Of a stretch of 64,000 nucleotides of DNA, positions 24,059-32,031 are shown piece by piece. This DNA comes from CAHJXG01 sp965277495. Lineage in GTDB: Bacteria; Pseudomonadota; Alphaproteobacteria; Acetobacterales; Acetobacteraceae. The position numbers and the translations under genes are program-made. Under the pieces are notes generated by a model. That model made no database searches. It was not told the origin of the DNA and saw nothing but the letters and a program-made list of their open reading frames with translations. The stretch is taken from contig OZ255824.1 in NCBI GenBank assembly GCA_965277495.1, positions 3,596,001-3,660,000 of the forward strand. Reading direction: 5' to 3'. How positions within the stretch are numbered: position 1 is the stretch's first letter; each line of letters opens with the position of its first letter.

Positions 24059-24948
24059 CGCGCTCCATCGACGCTGACCTGCTGCGCACGATGCCATTGC
24101 CACCGCCGGGCGACGACAAGAACAAGCGGGGCCGTGTTCTGGTCGCGGGCGGCAATCGTGCCGTGCCTGGCGCCGCCCTGCTCGCCGCGGAGGCTGCGTT
24201 GCGTGCTGGCGCCGGCAAGCTGCAGGTCGCGACCGGCAGCAGCACGGCGCCGGGCTTGGCGTTGCGCCTGCCCGAGGCATTGGTGATGGGCTTGCCCGAG
24301 ATAGAATCCGGCGATCTCGGCCCAGAGGCGACGGAAGCGTTGGCGAAGGCGGCGAAACGGACGGACGCGCTGCTGCTCGGTCCCGGCATGATGGACACGT
24401 CCGCGGCGATGGCGCTGGTTAAAGGCGTGCTGGCCCTGCTCGATCCAATAGAGGGTCCGGCCATCGTGCTGGACGCCGGGGCACTATGCGGTCATGCCGC
24501 ATTGCGTGAGGCGCTGCGTCCGCATGCCGGACGCGCCGTGCTCACTCCGCATGCGGGCGAGATGGCGGCCGTGCTGGACATCGGGCGTGCGGAGGTCGAG
24601 GCCGACCCGCTTGCTGCCGGCCGTCGCGCGGCGGCACTGCTGCAACAGGTAGTCGTGATGAAGGGCGCGCAAACGCACGTCATCAGTCCGGAAGGTGAGG
24701 CATGGACCTACGCGGGCGGTGGTGCCGGGCTGGCGACCAGCGGCTCCGGCGACGTGCTGGCCGGTATCGTCACGGGATTGCTCGCCCGCGGCGCGCGTCC
24801 GGTTCAAGCTGCTTGCTGGGCCGTCTGGCTGCACGGCGAGGCGGGCGCGCAACTGGCACGGCGCATCGGGCCGATCGGTTTCCTCGCGCGGGAGCTGGCG
24901 GCGGAGGTGCCGGGGTTGATGGCGGGGATAACAAGATTACAGCATTAG
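24055..24948 (+). CDS. nnrD: ADP-dependent NAD(P)H-hydrate dehydratase
   Basis: This 297-residue carbohydrate-kinase-fold enzyme repairs hydrated NADH/NADPH by ATP/ADP-dependent dehydration. It has KRGRVLVAGGNRAVPGAALL (about 24-43), LLLGPGMMD, ALRPHAGRAVLTPHAGEMAA (the TPHxGE motif), VVMKGAQTHVISPEG and the C-terminal GLATSGSGDVLAGIVTGLLA with the catalytic Asp. The N-terminal epimerase domain of the bifunctional form is missing. GTG start within GTGA. Confidence 0.9.
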   Translation: MTRSIDADLLRTMPLPPPGDDKNKRGRVLVAGGNRAVPGAALLAAEAALRAGAGKLQVATGSSTAPGLALRLPEALVMGLPEIESGDLGPEATEALAKAAKRTDALLLGPGMMDTSAAMALVKGVLALLDPIEGPAIVLDAGALCGHAALREALRPHAGRAVLTPHAGEMAAVLDIGRAEVEADPLAAGRRAAALLQQVVVMKGAQTHVISPEGEAWTYAGGGAGLATSGSGDVLAGIVTGLLARGARPVQAACWAVWLHGEAGAQLARRIGPIGFLARELAAEVPGLMAGITRLQH

Positions 24949-25006
24949 ACGATGTTCGTGAATTTAAGGTAAGTGCTTCATCGTTTAAGAGAATGGAGAG
25001 AGTCTC

Positions 25007-26041
25007 GTGCCGACTCTTGATGGGAATATTCACAGAAGTGTGTTCCAAGGTGAGGTCGATGAAATTGTAAGGCGTATAAAACGCGTTCCATCACAAGAAA
25101 CCGTCTGGCACTATACAACGGGAGCGAACCTAATTGCCATCATCGAGTCGCGACAGCTTTGGGCAACTCAAATCTCGTGTTTGAACGACAGCCAGGAACT
25201 TTTACTTAGCAAGAAATTATTCGAAGAAGAGTTGGCTAGTCAAAAAGAGAATAACCATAACAGAGAATGTAAGACACTTTTTAGTCGCCTCTCGAGGTTT
25301 TGGGAAGCTGTTTCGAACATAGATAGTAGTTCGTTTGTAGTATCCTTTAGCGAGCTTGCGGATGACTTAAGCCAATGGCGTGCCTACGGGGGAGTCAATG
25401 GTGAGAACGGCTACTGCATAGGATTTGACCGAGTGCAGATAAGCAGATCAAATTCCGTAACCAAAGTGGTGTATGCTGATCCACCTAACAACGCAAATCA
25501 GGAAAATGTTGAAGCCGCGAGGCAAGTTAGGGAATGTTTTCGAGTAATAATTTATAAGCTTGCGCATGCCTATCCTACTTTGCTGAGAACTGTAGGCTTT
25601 TTCCATACCGATGAGAATGGATTACTTGAACGTTGTGTCGATAACGTTTGTAAATACTATCTTGGTCAAATACTTCCGCTTGTGAAGCATGGTGCATTTT
25701 ACGCGGAGCGTGAATGTCGACTGCTCCATCTACTTAGATCTCCCGAAGAGACGGAGCTGATGTTTCGCCAGAAATCTCAGATGATGACACGGCATCTTCC
25801 ACTGGGCTTGAAAGGAAAGGGCCCTTGGTCAACCACGCCAGCTTCTAATAAAGAAAAGTTCCTGCCTTTGCCGATTCGGGAAGTCGTAGTCGGTCCTACA
25901 CGGCATCAGGCAATTTCAAAACATAGCGTTGAAGCACTGCTTAGAAAGTACGGTCATATGGCATATGATCGCAGTGAGACTGGATATGATTGGGGCGATG
26001 TGAAGGTTTCCTGTTCTTTAATACCTTTGCAAAGCAAATAA
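25007..26041 (+). CDS. DUF2971 family protein, probably acquired
   Basis: This 344-residue protein has the DUF2971 pattern: VWHYTTGANLIAIIESRQLW, ATQISCLNDSQELL (about 26-62), FVVSFSELADDLSQWRAYGG followed by GYCIGFD (about 105-140), and a late AERECRLLHLL. Function unknown in the family. The H-Y-T...L..I....LW start vaguely recalls ADP-ribosyltransferase-like toxins, which I offer only as speculation. Composition is far AT-richer than every neighbour, codons end in A/T, and it stands alone between lptG and nnrD; this indicates recent transfer. GTG start with GGAGAG upstream. Confidence 0.75.
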   Translation: MPTLDGNIHRSVFQGEVDEIVRRIKRVPSQETVWHYTTGANLIAIIESRQLWATQISCLNDSQELLLSKKLFEEELASQKENNHNRECKTLFSRLSRFWEAVSNIDSSSFVVSFSELADDLSQWRAYGGVNGENGYCIGFDRVQISRSNSVTKVVYADPPNNANQENVEAARQVRECFRVIIYKLAHAYPTLLRTVGFFHTDENGLLERCVDNVCKYYLGQILPLVKHGAFYAERECRLLHLLRSPEETELMFRQKSQMMTRHLPLGLKGKGPWSTTPASNKEKFLPLPIREVVVGPTRHQAISKHSVEALLRKYGHMAYDRSETGYDWGDVKVSCSLIPLQSK

Positions 26042-26123
26042 CAATTTAACAATATATCTATTCAGGAATTTTGAATACGAACTTTTCGTCACACTTCGAT
26101 CATGAACTGCGGCTTCTCTAAAT

Positions 26124-27230
26124 CTACCCATCCTCCAAATGCAGCAGCAAAGCCACCGCCAGCATCAGCCCCGCCCCCGCCGGCGCCCAGGCCGCAAGCT
26201 CGGCCGGCAGCGCGCCCGACTGGCCGAACTCCTCCGCCACCTTGCTCACCACGAACAGCGCGAACCCGGCCGCAACGCCGCTGCCGATCATCCGCGCCAC
26301 CCCGCCCCGCCGGGTCGCCCGCATGCTGAACCCGGCCGAAACCAGCGCCATCGTCCCCGCCAGCAACGGCAGCGCCAGCAGCGCCTGGAAATGCAGCCGG
26401 TGGCGGATCGCCGAGAACCCGGACCTTTCGAGCAGCCCAATGAAGTCCGGCAACGTCCAAACCGACAACGTGTCCGGACTGGCGAAACTCTCCTGCACCC
26501 GGTTCACCGTCAGGTCGGTTGCCAGCCGTGTCGCCCCGATCGACTCCGGCAAGTGGTCCGGGATCATCCGCTGCGCATTATCCAACGTCCAAAACCCACG
26601 CCCCAGCGTCGCCCGCGGGCTCTCGATCCGGCTCAGCAGCCGGTCGTTGCCATCCAGCCGGAATACGCTGACATCAAGCGCAACCAGGTCCTTGCGTTTC
26701 AATGTCACGGAGCGCGCATGCAGGATCGCGACGCCCGCCGGGTCGAGCTCCCGGTCGGATTGCCGCAGCCATAGCTGCCCGCCCTGCAGCGCCAACGGCC
26801 CGCCATTGGTGCGCAGATAGATGTTGTCCAGCACCTCCGCCCGCGCCAGCATGATCGAGGACAGCGGGCTGATGCCCCCCGTCGCCAGCACGCCCAACAG
26901 AATGGCGCAGGCGAGCGGCGCCGACAGGAACTGCCACGCCGACACCCCGGCCGCCCGCGCAACGATCAGCTCGCTGCTGCGCGTCAGCCGCCAGAACGCC
27001 AGGATGCCGCCCAGCAGCACCGCGAACGGCAGGATCTGGATAGACAGGAACGGCAGCCGCAGCAGGGCGATCTCGGTGACCAGGCCAAAGGTCGCATCCG
27101 GTTTGGACGCCGACCGCCGCAGCAGTTCGATGAAGTCGAACAGCCACACCACCCCAGCCAGCGCCGCGATCATGCCGAGCACAGCCAGCAGGAACTGCCG
27201 GGCGATATAAACCGAGAGCGTGACGGCCAT
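26124..27230 (-). CDS. lptG: LPS export permease LptG
   Basis: This 368-residue inner-membrane YjgP/YjgQ protein pairs with LptF and the LptB ATPase to extract LPS. It has six transmembrane segments in the 3+3 layout (three within about 12-120, three within about 280-365). A periplasmic jelly roll between them includes LRTNGGPLALQGGQLWLRQS. FGLVTEIALLRLPFLSIQIL and SSELIVARAAGVSAWQFLSA are typical coupling-helix sequences. It follows lptF after 29 bases. Confidence 0.93.
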   Translation of the reverse strand: MAVTLSVYIARQFLLAVLGMIAALAGVVWLFDFIELLRRSASKPDATFGLVTEIALLRLPFLSIQILPFAVLLGGILAFWRLTRSSELIVARAAGVSAWQFLSAPLACAILLGVLATGGISPLSSIMLARAEVLDNIYLRTNGGPLALQGGQLWLRQSDRELDPAGVAILHARSVTLKRKDLVALDVSVFRLDGNDRLLSRIESPRATLGRGFWTLDNAQRMIPDHLPESIGATRLATDLTVNRVQESFASPDTLSVWTLPDFIGLLERSGFSAIRHRLHFQALLALPLLAGTMALVSAGFSMRATRRGGVARMIGSGVAAGFALFVVSKVAEEFGQSGALPAELAAWAPAGAGLMLAVALLLHLEDG

Positions 27231-27259
27231 CGCGCGATCCTACAAGGTCATAGCTTGGT

Positions 27260-28378
27260 TCAAGCCATTCGCCGCCGCATGTCCTGCCGCCCGGCCATGA
27301 CCTGCGGACCCAGCAGCAGCCACCCGCAGACGGCGCCCGGCAGGATCGCATGCAGCCAAATCAGCGGGATCAGCTCCGTCTGCCTCGCCGCCAAGTTGGC
27401 GATCGCCAGCCCCAGCGCCAGCAGCGCCACGACGCTCAGCACGGCAGCGAGCGGACGCAGCACATTGCCATACCGCTGGAACGCCCCGGTCAGCACCGAA
27501 AACAGCGCCACCAACGCAAAACTCATGGCGGTCAGCGGCGACGAGAGCCGGCGCTGCGCCTCCACCAGGAACTTGCCGGCGTCCCGCGGCATCACCGTGG
27601 CATCCGGATGCATCAGCTCGCCAAGCGACATCTCGGTGGCGTCGCGGTAGCGCTGCTCCGTCCCCTTGCTGTTGCTGGTCAGGTCAATCGTGTTCTCGGC
27701 AAAGGTCAGCACATTCAGCCGCCCGCTGGTCCGGTCGATCTCCTGCCGGCTGCCGGCCTCCAGCAACACGCGGGGGCCGTTCGGCCCGTTCACCAGCCGC
27801 CCACGCTCGGCCAGGATCGTGGCCCGGCTGTTCTTCTGGCGCTCGTCCTCCACCAGGATGCCGCGCAGCGTCCCGTCCCGGTCGCGGCCCCGGACATAGA
27901 CGGTCAAGTCGTCCGAAATCGGAGTGAACACGCCCTCTTGCAGCAGGAACGCCGCCAGCCGATTCCTGATCTCGAACTGCTGTTCGCGGAACTCGGTATA
28001 GCTGACCGGAACGATCCACAGGTTCAGCAGGTAGCACGCGCCGACCACCACGGCCGCGAGCGCCAGCGCCGGACGCGCCAGCGCCATCGGCGACAGCCCG
28101 GCCGCCCGCATCACCGTCAGCTCCCGGTCCCCGGCCAGCCGCTGGTAAATGAACTGCACGACGACGAAGGTCGTGATCGGCAGGATGACCGCGACGAAGT
28201 TGGGCACCAGCAGGCCCGTCAGCTCGAGGAACACCCCGAACGACAGGCCGCGGTTCACCACCAGCTCGACGAACCGCAGGCTCTGCGTCAGCCAGATCAG
28301 CGCGACCAGGCCACCCGTCACAGCAATCAGCGCGAAGGCGAGCTGACGGACGATGTAGCGGTCGAGCTGGGAGAACAT
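27260..28378 (-). CDS. lptF: LPS export permease LptF
   Basis: This 372-residue partner of LptG begins FSQLDRYIVRQLAFALIAVT and continues SFGVFLELTGLLVPNFVAVI and DRELTVMRAAGLSPMALARP. A periplasmic domain follows (YVRGRDRDGTLRGILVEDER) before three C-terminal membrane helices. ATG 28378 is chosen because GAGG lies seven bases upstream; ATG 28390 lacks a ribosome site. A large palindrome (28424-28490) separates it from the upstream gene. Confidence 0.93.
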   Translation of the reverse strand: MFSQLDRYIVRQLAFALIAVTGGLVALIWLTQSLRFVELVVNRGLSFGVFLELTGLLVPNFVAVILPITTFVVVQFIYQRLAGDRELTVMRAAGLSPMALARPALALAAVVVGACYLLNLWIVPVSYTEFREQQFEIRNRLAAFLLQEGVFTPISDDLTVYVRGRDRDGTLRGILVEDERQKNSRATILAERGRLVNGPNGPRVLLEAGSRQEIDRTSGRLNVLTFAENTIDLTSNSKGTEQRYRDATEMSLGELMHPDATVMPRDAGKFLVEAQRRLSSPLTAMSFALVALFSVLTGAFQRYGNVLRPLAAVLSVVALLALGLAIANLAARQTELIPLIWLHAILPGAVCGWLLLGPQVMAGRQDMRRRMA

Positions 28379-28423
28379 GGAGCGCCTCATGGCGGGAAGA
28401 ATAGGCGCGTGCGCCGGCCAGCA

Positions 28424-28490
28424 CTAGAGCATCGTCCAATCGATCCACCCTTTCGATTGGACAAAGATGCTCGTTTAAACAAAGCTCTAG
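28424..28490. repeat. Nested palindromic element (possible terminator)
   Basis: The outer arms are CTAGAGC (28424-28430) and GCTCTAG (28484-28490). The inner arms are GAGCATC-GTCCAATCGA (28427-28443) and TCGATTGGAC-AAAGATGCTC (28453-28472). The element sits between the 3' end of the FAD dehydrogenase gene and lptF, both minus strand, so it may end or attenuate transcription. The form resembles dispersed intergenic palindromes of alphaproteobacteria. Confidence 0.6.
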
Positions 28491-28491
28491 G

Positions 28492-29922
28492 TCAGGGGAG
28501 CACCTTGCCGGGGTTCATCAGGCCCGCCGGGTCCAGCGCCGCCTTGATCCGGCGCATGGTGTCGAGCTCGGCCCCGCCGCGCCAATCCGGCATCATGTAC
28601 GGCTTGAGCCGGCCCACCCCATGCTCCGCCGAAAAACTGCCGCCGAGGCTGCGCACGACGGCGTTCACGGTGTCCATGATCTCGTGGCCGCGCGCCAGGA
28701 ACGCCGTGGGGTCCCAGCCCTCCGGCTGTTCCAGGTTGAAATGGATGTTGCCGTCGCCCAGGTGGCCGAACGGCACCACGCGGATGCCGGGGATCAACGC
28801 CTCGCACGCCGCCGTCGCTCGTTCAATCAGCTCCGCCACCCGGCTCACCGGAACCGAGACGTCGTTCTTCACGCTGGCGCCCTCGCGCTTCTGCGCCTCC
28901 GCATGTTCCTCCCGCAGCTTCCAGATCGCCTGGCGCTGCGCCTCGCTGTCGGCCAGCGCCGCATCCAGCACCAGCCCGTCCTCCAGCGCGCCCTCCAGTA
29001 CCGTTTCCAACGCCTCGCGCAGTCGGGCGCCGGCGCGGGGGGTCGCCAGCTCCACCAAGGCATAATGCGCGGACGGTTCGGCCAACGGCAGCGTGGCGCC
29101 AGGAATGTGCCGCAGCACGAAGCCCATGCCGGCGCCCGACATGTATTCGAACGCCTGGATCGCGGCCGGGTCATGGCGTTGAAAGCGGCGGAACAGCTCC
29201 GACGCGGCGCCGGCGGACGGCACGGCGCACAGCGCCACCTCGACCTCGACCGGACGCGGCGCCAGCTTCAGCACGGCCGCGGTGATCACGCCCAACGTTC
29301 CCTCGGCGCCCACGAAAAGCTGGCGCAGGCAGTATCCCGTGTTGTCCTTGCGCAAGCTCCGCAGGCCGTCCCAAACCTGGCCGTCCGGCAGCACGACCTC
29401 GAGCCCCAGCACGAGATCACGTGCATTGCCATAGCGCAGCGTGTTGTTGCCGCCGGCGTTGGCGGACAAGATGCCGCCGACCTGCGCCGTGCCCTCGCTG
29501 CTGATCGACAGCGGCAACAGGCACCCGGCGCCCGCCGCCGCGTCCTGCGCCGTGCGCCAGGGCACGCCGGCCTCGGCCACCATGGTCATGTCGACCGGGT
29601 CCACCGACCGCACCCGGTTCATCCGCGCCAACGACAGCACGACTTGGCTGCCATCGCCCGATGGGGTGGCCCCGCCAACCATGCTGGTGTTGCCCCCCTG
29701 CGGCACCACAGCGACACCGCGCGACGCGCACAGCCGCATGACGGCCGCAAGCTCCTTGGTGTCGGCCGGGCGCACTACGGCAGGCGTGCGGCCCTGATAC
29801 AGCCGCCGCCAATCCTCGCAATACGGCGCAGTGTCGTTGGGCGCGGTCAGCATGCCACGCTCCCCCACGATTGCGCGCAGGGCCGGCAGCAGGTCGGGCA
29901 CGGCGATCGGCGTGTCGGGCAT
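28492..29922 (-). CDS. FAD-linked D-2-hydroxyacid dehydrogenase (GlcD/D-LDH type)
   Basis: This 476-residue protein would oxidise a D-2-hydroxyacid such as lactate, 2-hydroxyglutarate or glycolate. The PCMH FAD-binding domain (about 45-225) has VVPQGGNTSMVGGATP and GNARDLVLGLEVVLPDGQVW. The C-terminal FAD-oxidase domain has VPFGHLGDGNIHFNLEQPEG and the SAEHGVGRLK motif with the FAD/metal His. AAAGGA precedes ATG 29922. Substrate cannot be read from the sequence. Confidence 0.88.
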   Translation of the reverse strand: MPDTPIAVPDLLPALRAIVGERGMLTAPNDTAPYCEDWRRLYQGRTPAVVRPADTKELAAVMRLCASRGVAVVPQGGNTSMVGGATPSGDGSQVVLSLARMNRVRSVDPVDMTMVAEAGVPWRTAQDAAAGAGCLLPLSISSEGTAQVGGILSANAGGNNTLRYGNARDLVLGLEVVLPDGQVWDGLRSLRKDNTGYCLRQLFVGAEGTLGVITAAVLKLAPRPVEVEVALCAVPSAGAASELFRRFQRHDPAAIQAFEYMSGAGMGFVLRHIPGATLPLAEPSAHYALVELATPRAGARLREALETVLEGALEDGLVLDAALADSEAQRQAIWKLREEHAEAQKREGASVKNDVSVPVSRVAELIERATAACEALIPGIRVVPFGHLGDGNIHFNLEQPEGWDPTAFLARGHEIMDTVNAVVRSLGGSFSAEHGVGRLKPYMMPDWRGGAELDTMRRIKAALDPAGLMNPGKVLP

Positions 29923-30076
29923 GGAGGTTCCTTTCAGAGCCTGGTTGGCCGCCAGATGCTGGACGGACCTCGCCTCCGCGGGCCAGAACGTCAAGGGGCC
30001 GGCTTGCGATCCACCAACATACTTCGTCGCTGCGCAACAAGGCCGCCCGGCAGGGCAATACAGCCGCCCAAACCCG

Positions 30077-31081
30077 CTATCCCCGAGGCGCCCCCGCCCG
30101 CTGCAGCCGGTCGTTGATCGCCAGGCCCAGCCCATCCAACGGCACCGGCATGGCCGCAATGCAAGCCAGGCCCAGCCGCGCGCCCTCGTCGTCCAGCCAT
30201 CGCAACCCGGCGAACAGCCGGGACGCCGCCTCGGCCAGGTTCCCCGCCTCGCTCAGTTGAAAGACGCACCCCGCCCCCGCCGGCGCCGGGCCGAACGCCA
30301 GCAGCGCCTCATGCGGCCCGGCCGCCGCCGCACCGAGCCGGACCGGCAGCAGCGGCGCGTAATGCGAAACCAACAACCCCGGCGAACGCAGCGTGCGCGG
30401 CGCTTGGGCAGCGAGCGGCGTGATGCCGCGGCCGACCGGGCCAATCGCATCCTCCAAATCCGCAAGCGAAATCCCGCCAGGCCGCAGCAGGAACGGACGC
30501 CCGGCCGCAAGGTCCAGCACCGTGCTCTCGACCCCTACCGCGCAAGCGCCGCTGTCCAGCACCGCGGCGATCCGCCCGCCAAGCCCCGTCAGCACATGCT
30601 CCACCGTGGTCGGCGAGACCTGTCCGGACCGGTTCGCCGAGGGCGCCGCAACCGGGCGGCCCACCCGCCGCAACAGCCTCAACGCTGTCTCGCCTGCTGG
30701 CACCCGGACCGCCAACGTATCCAACCCCGCGCCAGCCAGCAGTGCGACCGGACAGGTCACCCGGCGCGGCAGCACCAGCGTCAATGGTCCCGGCCAGAAC
30801 CGCTCCGCCAGCGCACGCGCCAGTGCGGATGCATCGACATGGCGGAACGCAGCCTCCGCATCCGCATAATGGCAAATAAGCGGATTGAAATGCGGACGGC
30901 CCTTCGCATCGAACACCGCCGCCACCGCGCGCGCATTGGTGGCGTCGGCGCCAAGGCCATAGACCGTCTCGGTCCCGAATGCCACGAGCGCGCCGGATTG
31001 CAGCAGCTCGGCCGCACTCTCGATCCCGGCGTCGTCGTCGCCCAGTCTCTCAGTCAGTCGCTCAGCCCTTCTTTCCGTCAC
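30077..31081 (-). CDS. L-threonylcarbamoyladenylate synthase, Sua5 type
   Basis: This 334-residue enzyme makes threonylcarbamoyl-AMP for tRNA t6A37. The TsaC core is at about 15-205 (GALVAFGTETVYGLGADATN, AKGRPHFNPLI, FWPGPLTLVLPRR, AVRVPAGETAL, PVAAPSANRSGQVSPTT). The extra C-terminal Sua5 domain (LRSPGLLVSHYAPLLPVRLG) marks the long form. I use GTG 31081, which overlaps the cysQ-like stop (GTGA); upstream in-frame codons lie inside that gene. Gene symbol would be tsaC or sua5. Confidence 0.9.
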   Translation of the reverse strand: MTERRAERLTERLGDDDAGIESAAELLQSGALVAFGTETVYGLGADATNARAVAAVFDAKGRPHFNPLICHYADAEAAFRHVDASALARALAERFWPGPLTLVLPRRVTCPVALLAGAGLDTLAVRVPAGETALRLLRRVGRPVAAPSANRSGQVSPTTVEHVLTGLGGRIAAVLDSGACAVGVESTVLDLAAGRPFLLRPGGISLADLEDAIGPVGRGITPLAAQAPRTLRSPGLLVSHYAPLLPVRLGAAAAGPHEALLAFGPAPAGAGCVFQLSEAGNLAEAASRLFAGLRWLDDEGARLGLACIAAMPVPLDGLGLAINDRLQRAGAPRG

Positions 31082-31854
31082 TGACGGCCGGTGCAGACGA
31101 AGGCCGGGTTCTCCCAACCAGGCTTGCCATACCGCAGTGTCGCGCCGGCCATGTCGCGCACCTGGCCGCCGGCCGCCTCCAGCACGGCGTGCGGCGCGGC
31201 GGTGTCCCACTCCATGGTGCGGCCGAACCGGGGATAAAGGTCCCCGGCGCCCTCCGCCAGCCGCACGATCTTCAGCGCCGATCCCATGTTCGTCACGCTG
31301 GCCACCGTGCGGCCCTGCAGGAACTGGTCCAGCCGCGGGTCGGCGGCGTAATGCCGGCTGGCCAGCACATGCACGCCTTCCGCAGGCGGCACGCGGGCGC
31401 GGATCGCCCGTTCCCCCGCCGTGCTGCGCTTCCAGGCGCGCGTGGCCGCAGCGGTCGGCCCGATCAGGCCCCCGAACAGCTCGCCGAACGCCGGCACGCC
31501 CACGGCGCCCAGCACAGCCCGGCCGTCACGCACCAGGCCGATGTTCACGGTGAACTCGTCCCGCCCGGCCGCAAACTCCCGCGTGCCGTCCAGCGGATCG
31601 ACCAGCCAATACTCATGATGCTCGTCCGCAGCATGGCCCGCAGCCATCTCCTCCTCGGCCACCACCGGAATGCCGGGGGTGGCGGCCCGCAGCGCCTCGC
31701 TGATCAGCGCCTCGGCGGCGTGATCCGCCTCCGTCACCGGGCTCTCGTCGACCTTATGCCGCGTTGCGAACCCGCGGGCGCGCACGGCAAGGATGACCGA
31801 CCCGGCACGGCGGGCCAAGTCGGCGGCAAGGTTGAGCAACGATGGGTCGTCCAT
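31078..31854 (-). CDS. cysQ: 3'(2'),5'-bisphosphate nucleotidase CysQ-like
   Basis: This 258-residue inositol-monophosphatase-family enzyme probably hydrolyses 3'-phosphoadenosine 5'-phosphate from sulphate assimilation. The Mg sites are visible: DESPVTEADHAAE (about 36-48), VVAEEE (64-69) and WLVDPLDGTREF (83-94). The C-terminal metal Asp is in RTMEWDTAAPHAVLEAAGG. ATG 31854 follows GGCGGG. It overlaps the Sua5 gene and is divergent from pepA. Confidence 0.85.
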   Translation of the reverse strand: MDDPSLLNLAADLARRAGSVILAVRARGFATRHKVDESPVTEADHAAEALISEALRAATPGIPVVAEEEMAAGHAADEHHEYWLVDPLDGTREFAAGRDEFTVNIGLVRDGRAVLGAVGVPAFGELFGGLIGPTAAATRAWKRSTAGERAIRARVPPAEGVHVLASRHYAADPRLDQFLQGRTVASVTNMGSALKIVRLAEGAGDLYPRFGRTMEWDTAAPHAVLEAAGGQVRDMAGATLRYGKPGWENPAFVCTGRQ

Positions 31855-31881
31855 CCCGCCGATCAGAACACACCCGCGCCC

Positions 31882-31978
31882 ACCGGCCAAGGCCGGTCAA
31901 CAGCCAGCCCGGCCAAGTGTGGCTTTCAGCCACTCGGGCCAAGTGTGGCTTTCAGCCACTCGGGCCAAGTGTGGCTTT
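31882..31978. repeat. Tandem 26-base hairpin repeats in the cysQ-pepA divergent region
   Basis: A 26-base unit starting GGCCAAGTGTGGCTTTCAG begins at 31911, 31937 and 31963 (the last copy partial, ending at 31978). Each full unit holds the hairpin AGTGTGGCT-TTC-AGCCACT. A separate perfect palindrome ACCGGCCAAGGCCGGT lies at 31882-31897. The array fills most of the 177-base space shared by the two promoters. Confidence 0.75.
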
Positions 31979-32031
31979 GGCCAAGCCAAACATCACTGTT
32001 ACACTGGTCCGGCCCCATTCCCGGAGACCCC

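Noticed and set aside
27350..29065. A 571-codon plus-strand frame across lptF and the dehydrogenase
   Set aside because: It crosses two well-recognised genes on the other strand and is Gln/Arg/His-rich without motifs.
31882..31978. CRISPR array
   Set aside because: The copies are directly adjacent with no unique spacers, and only three copies occur.
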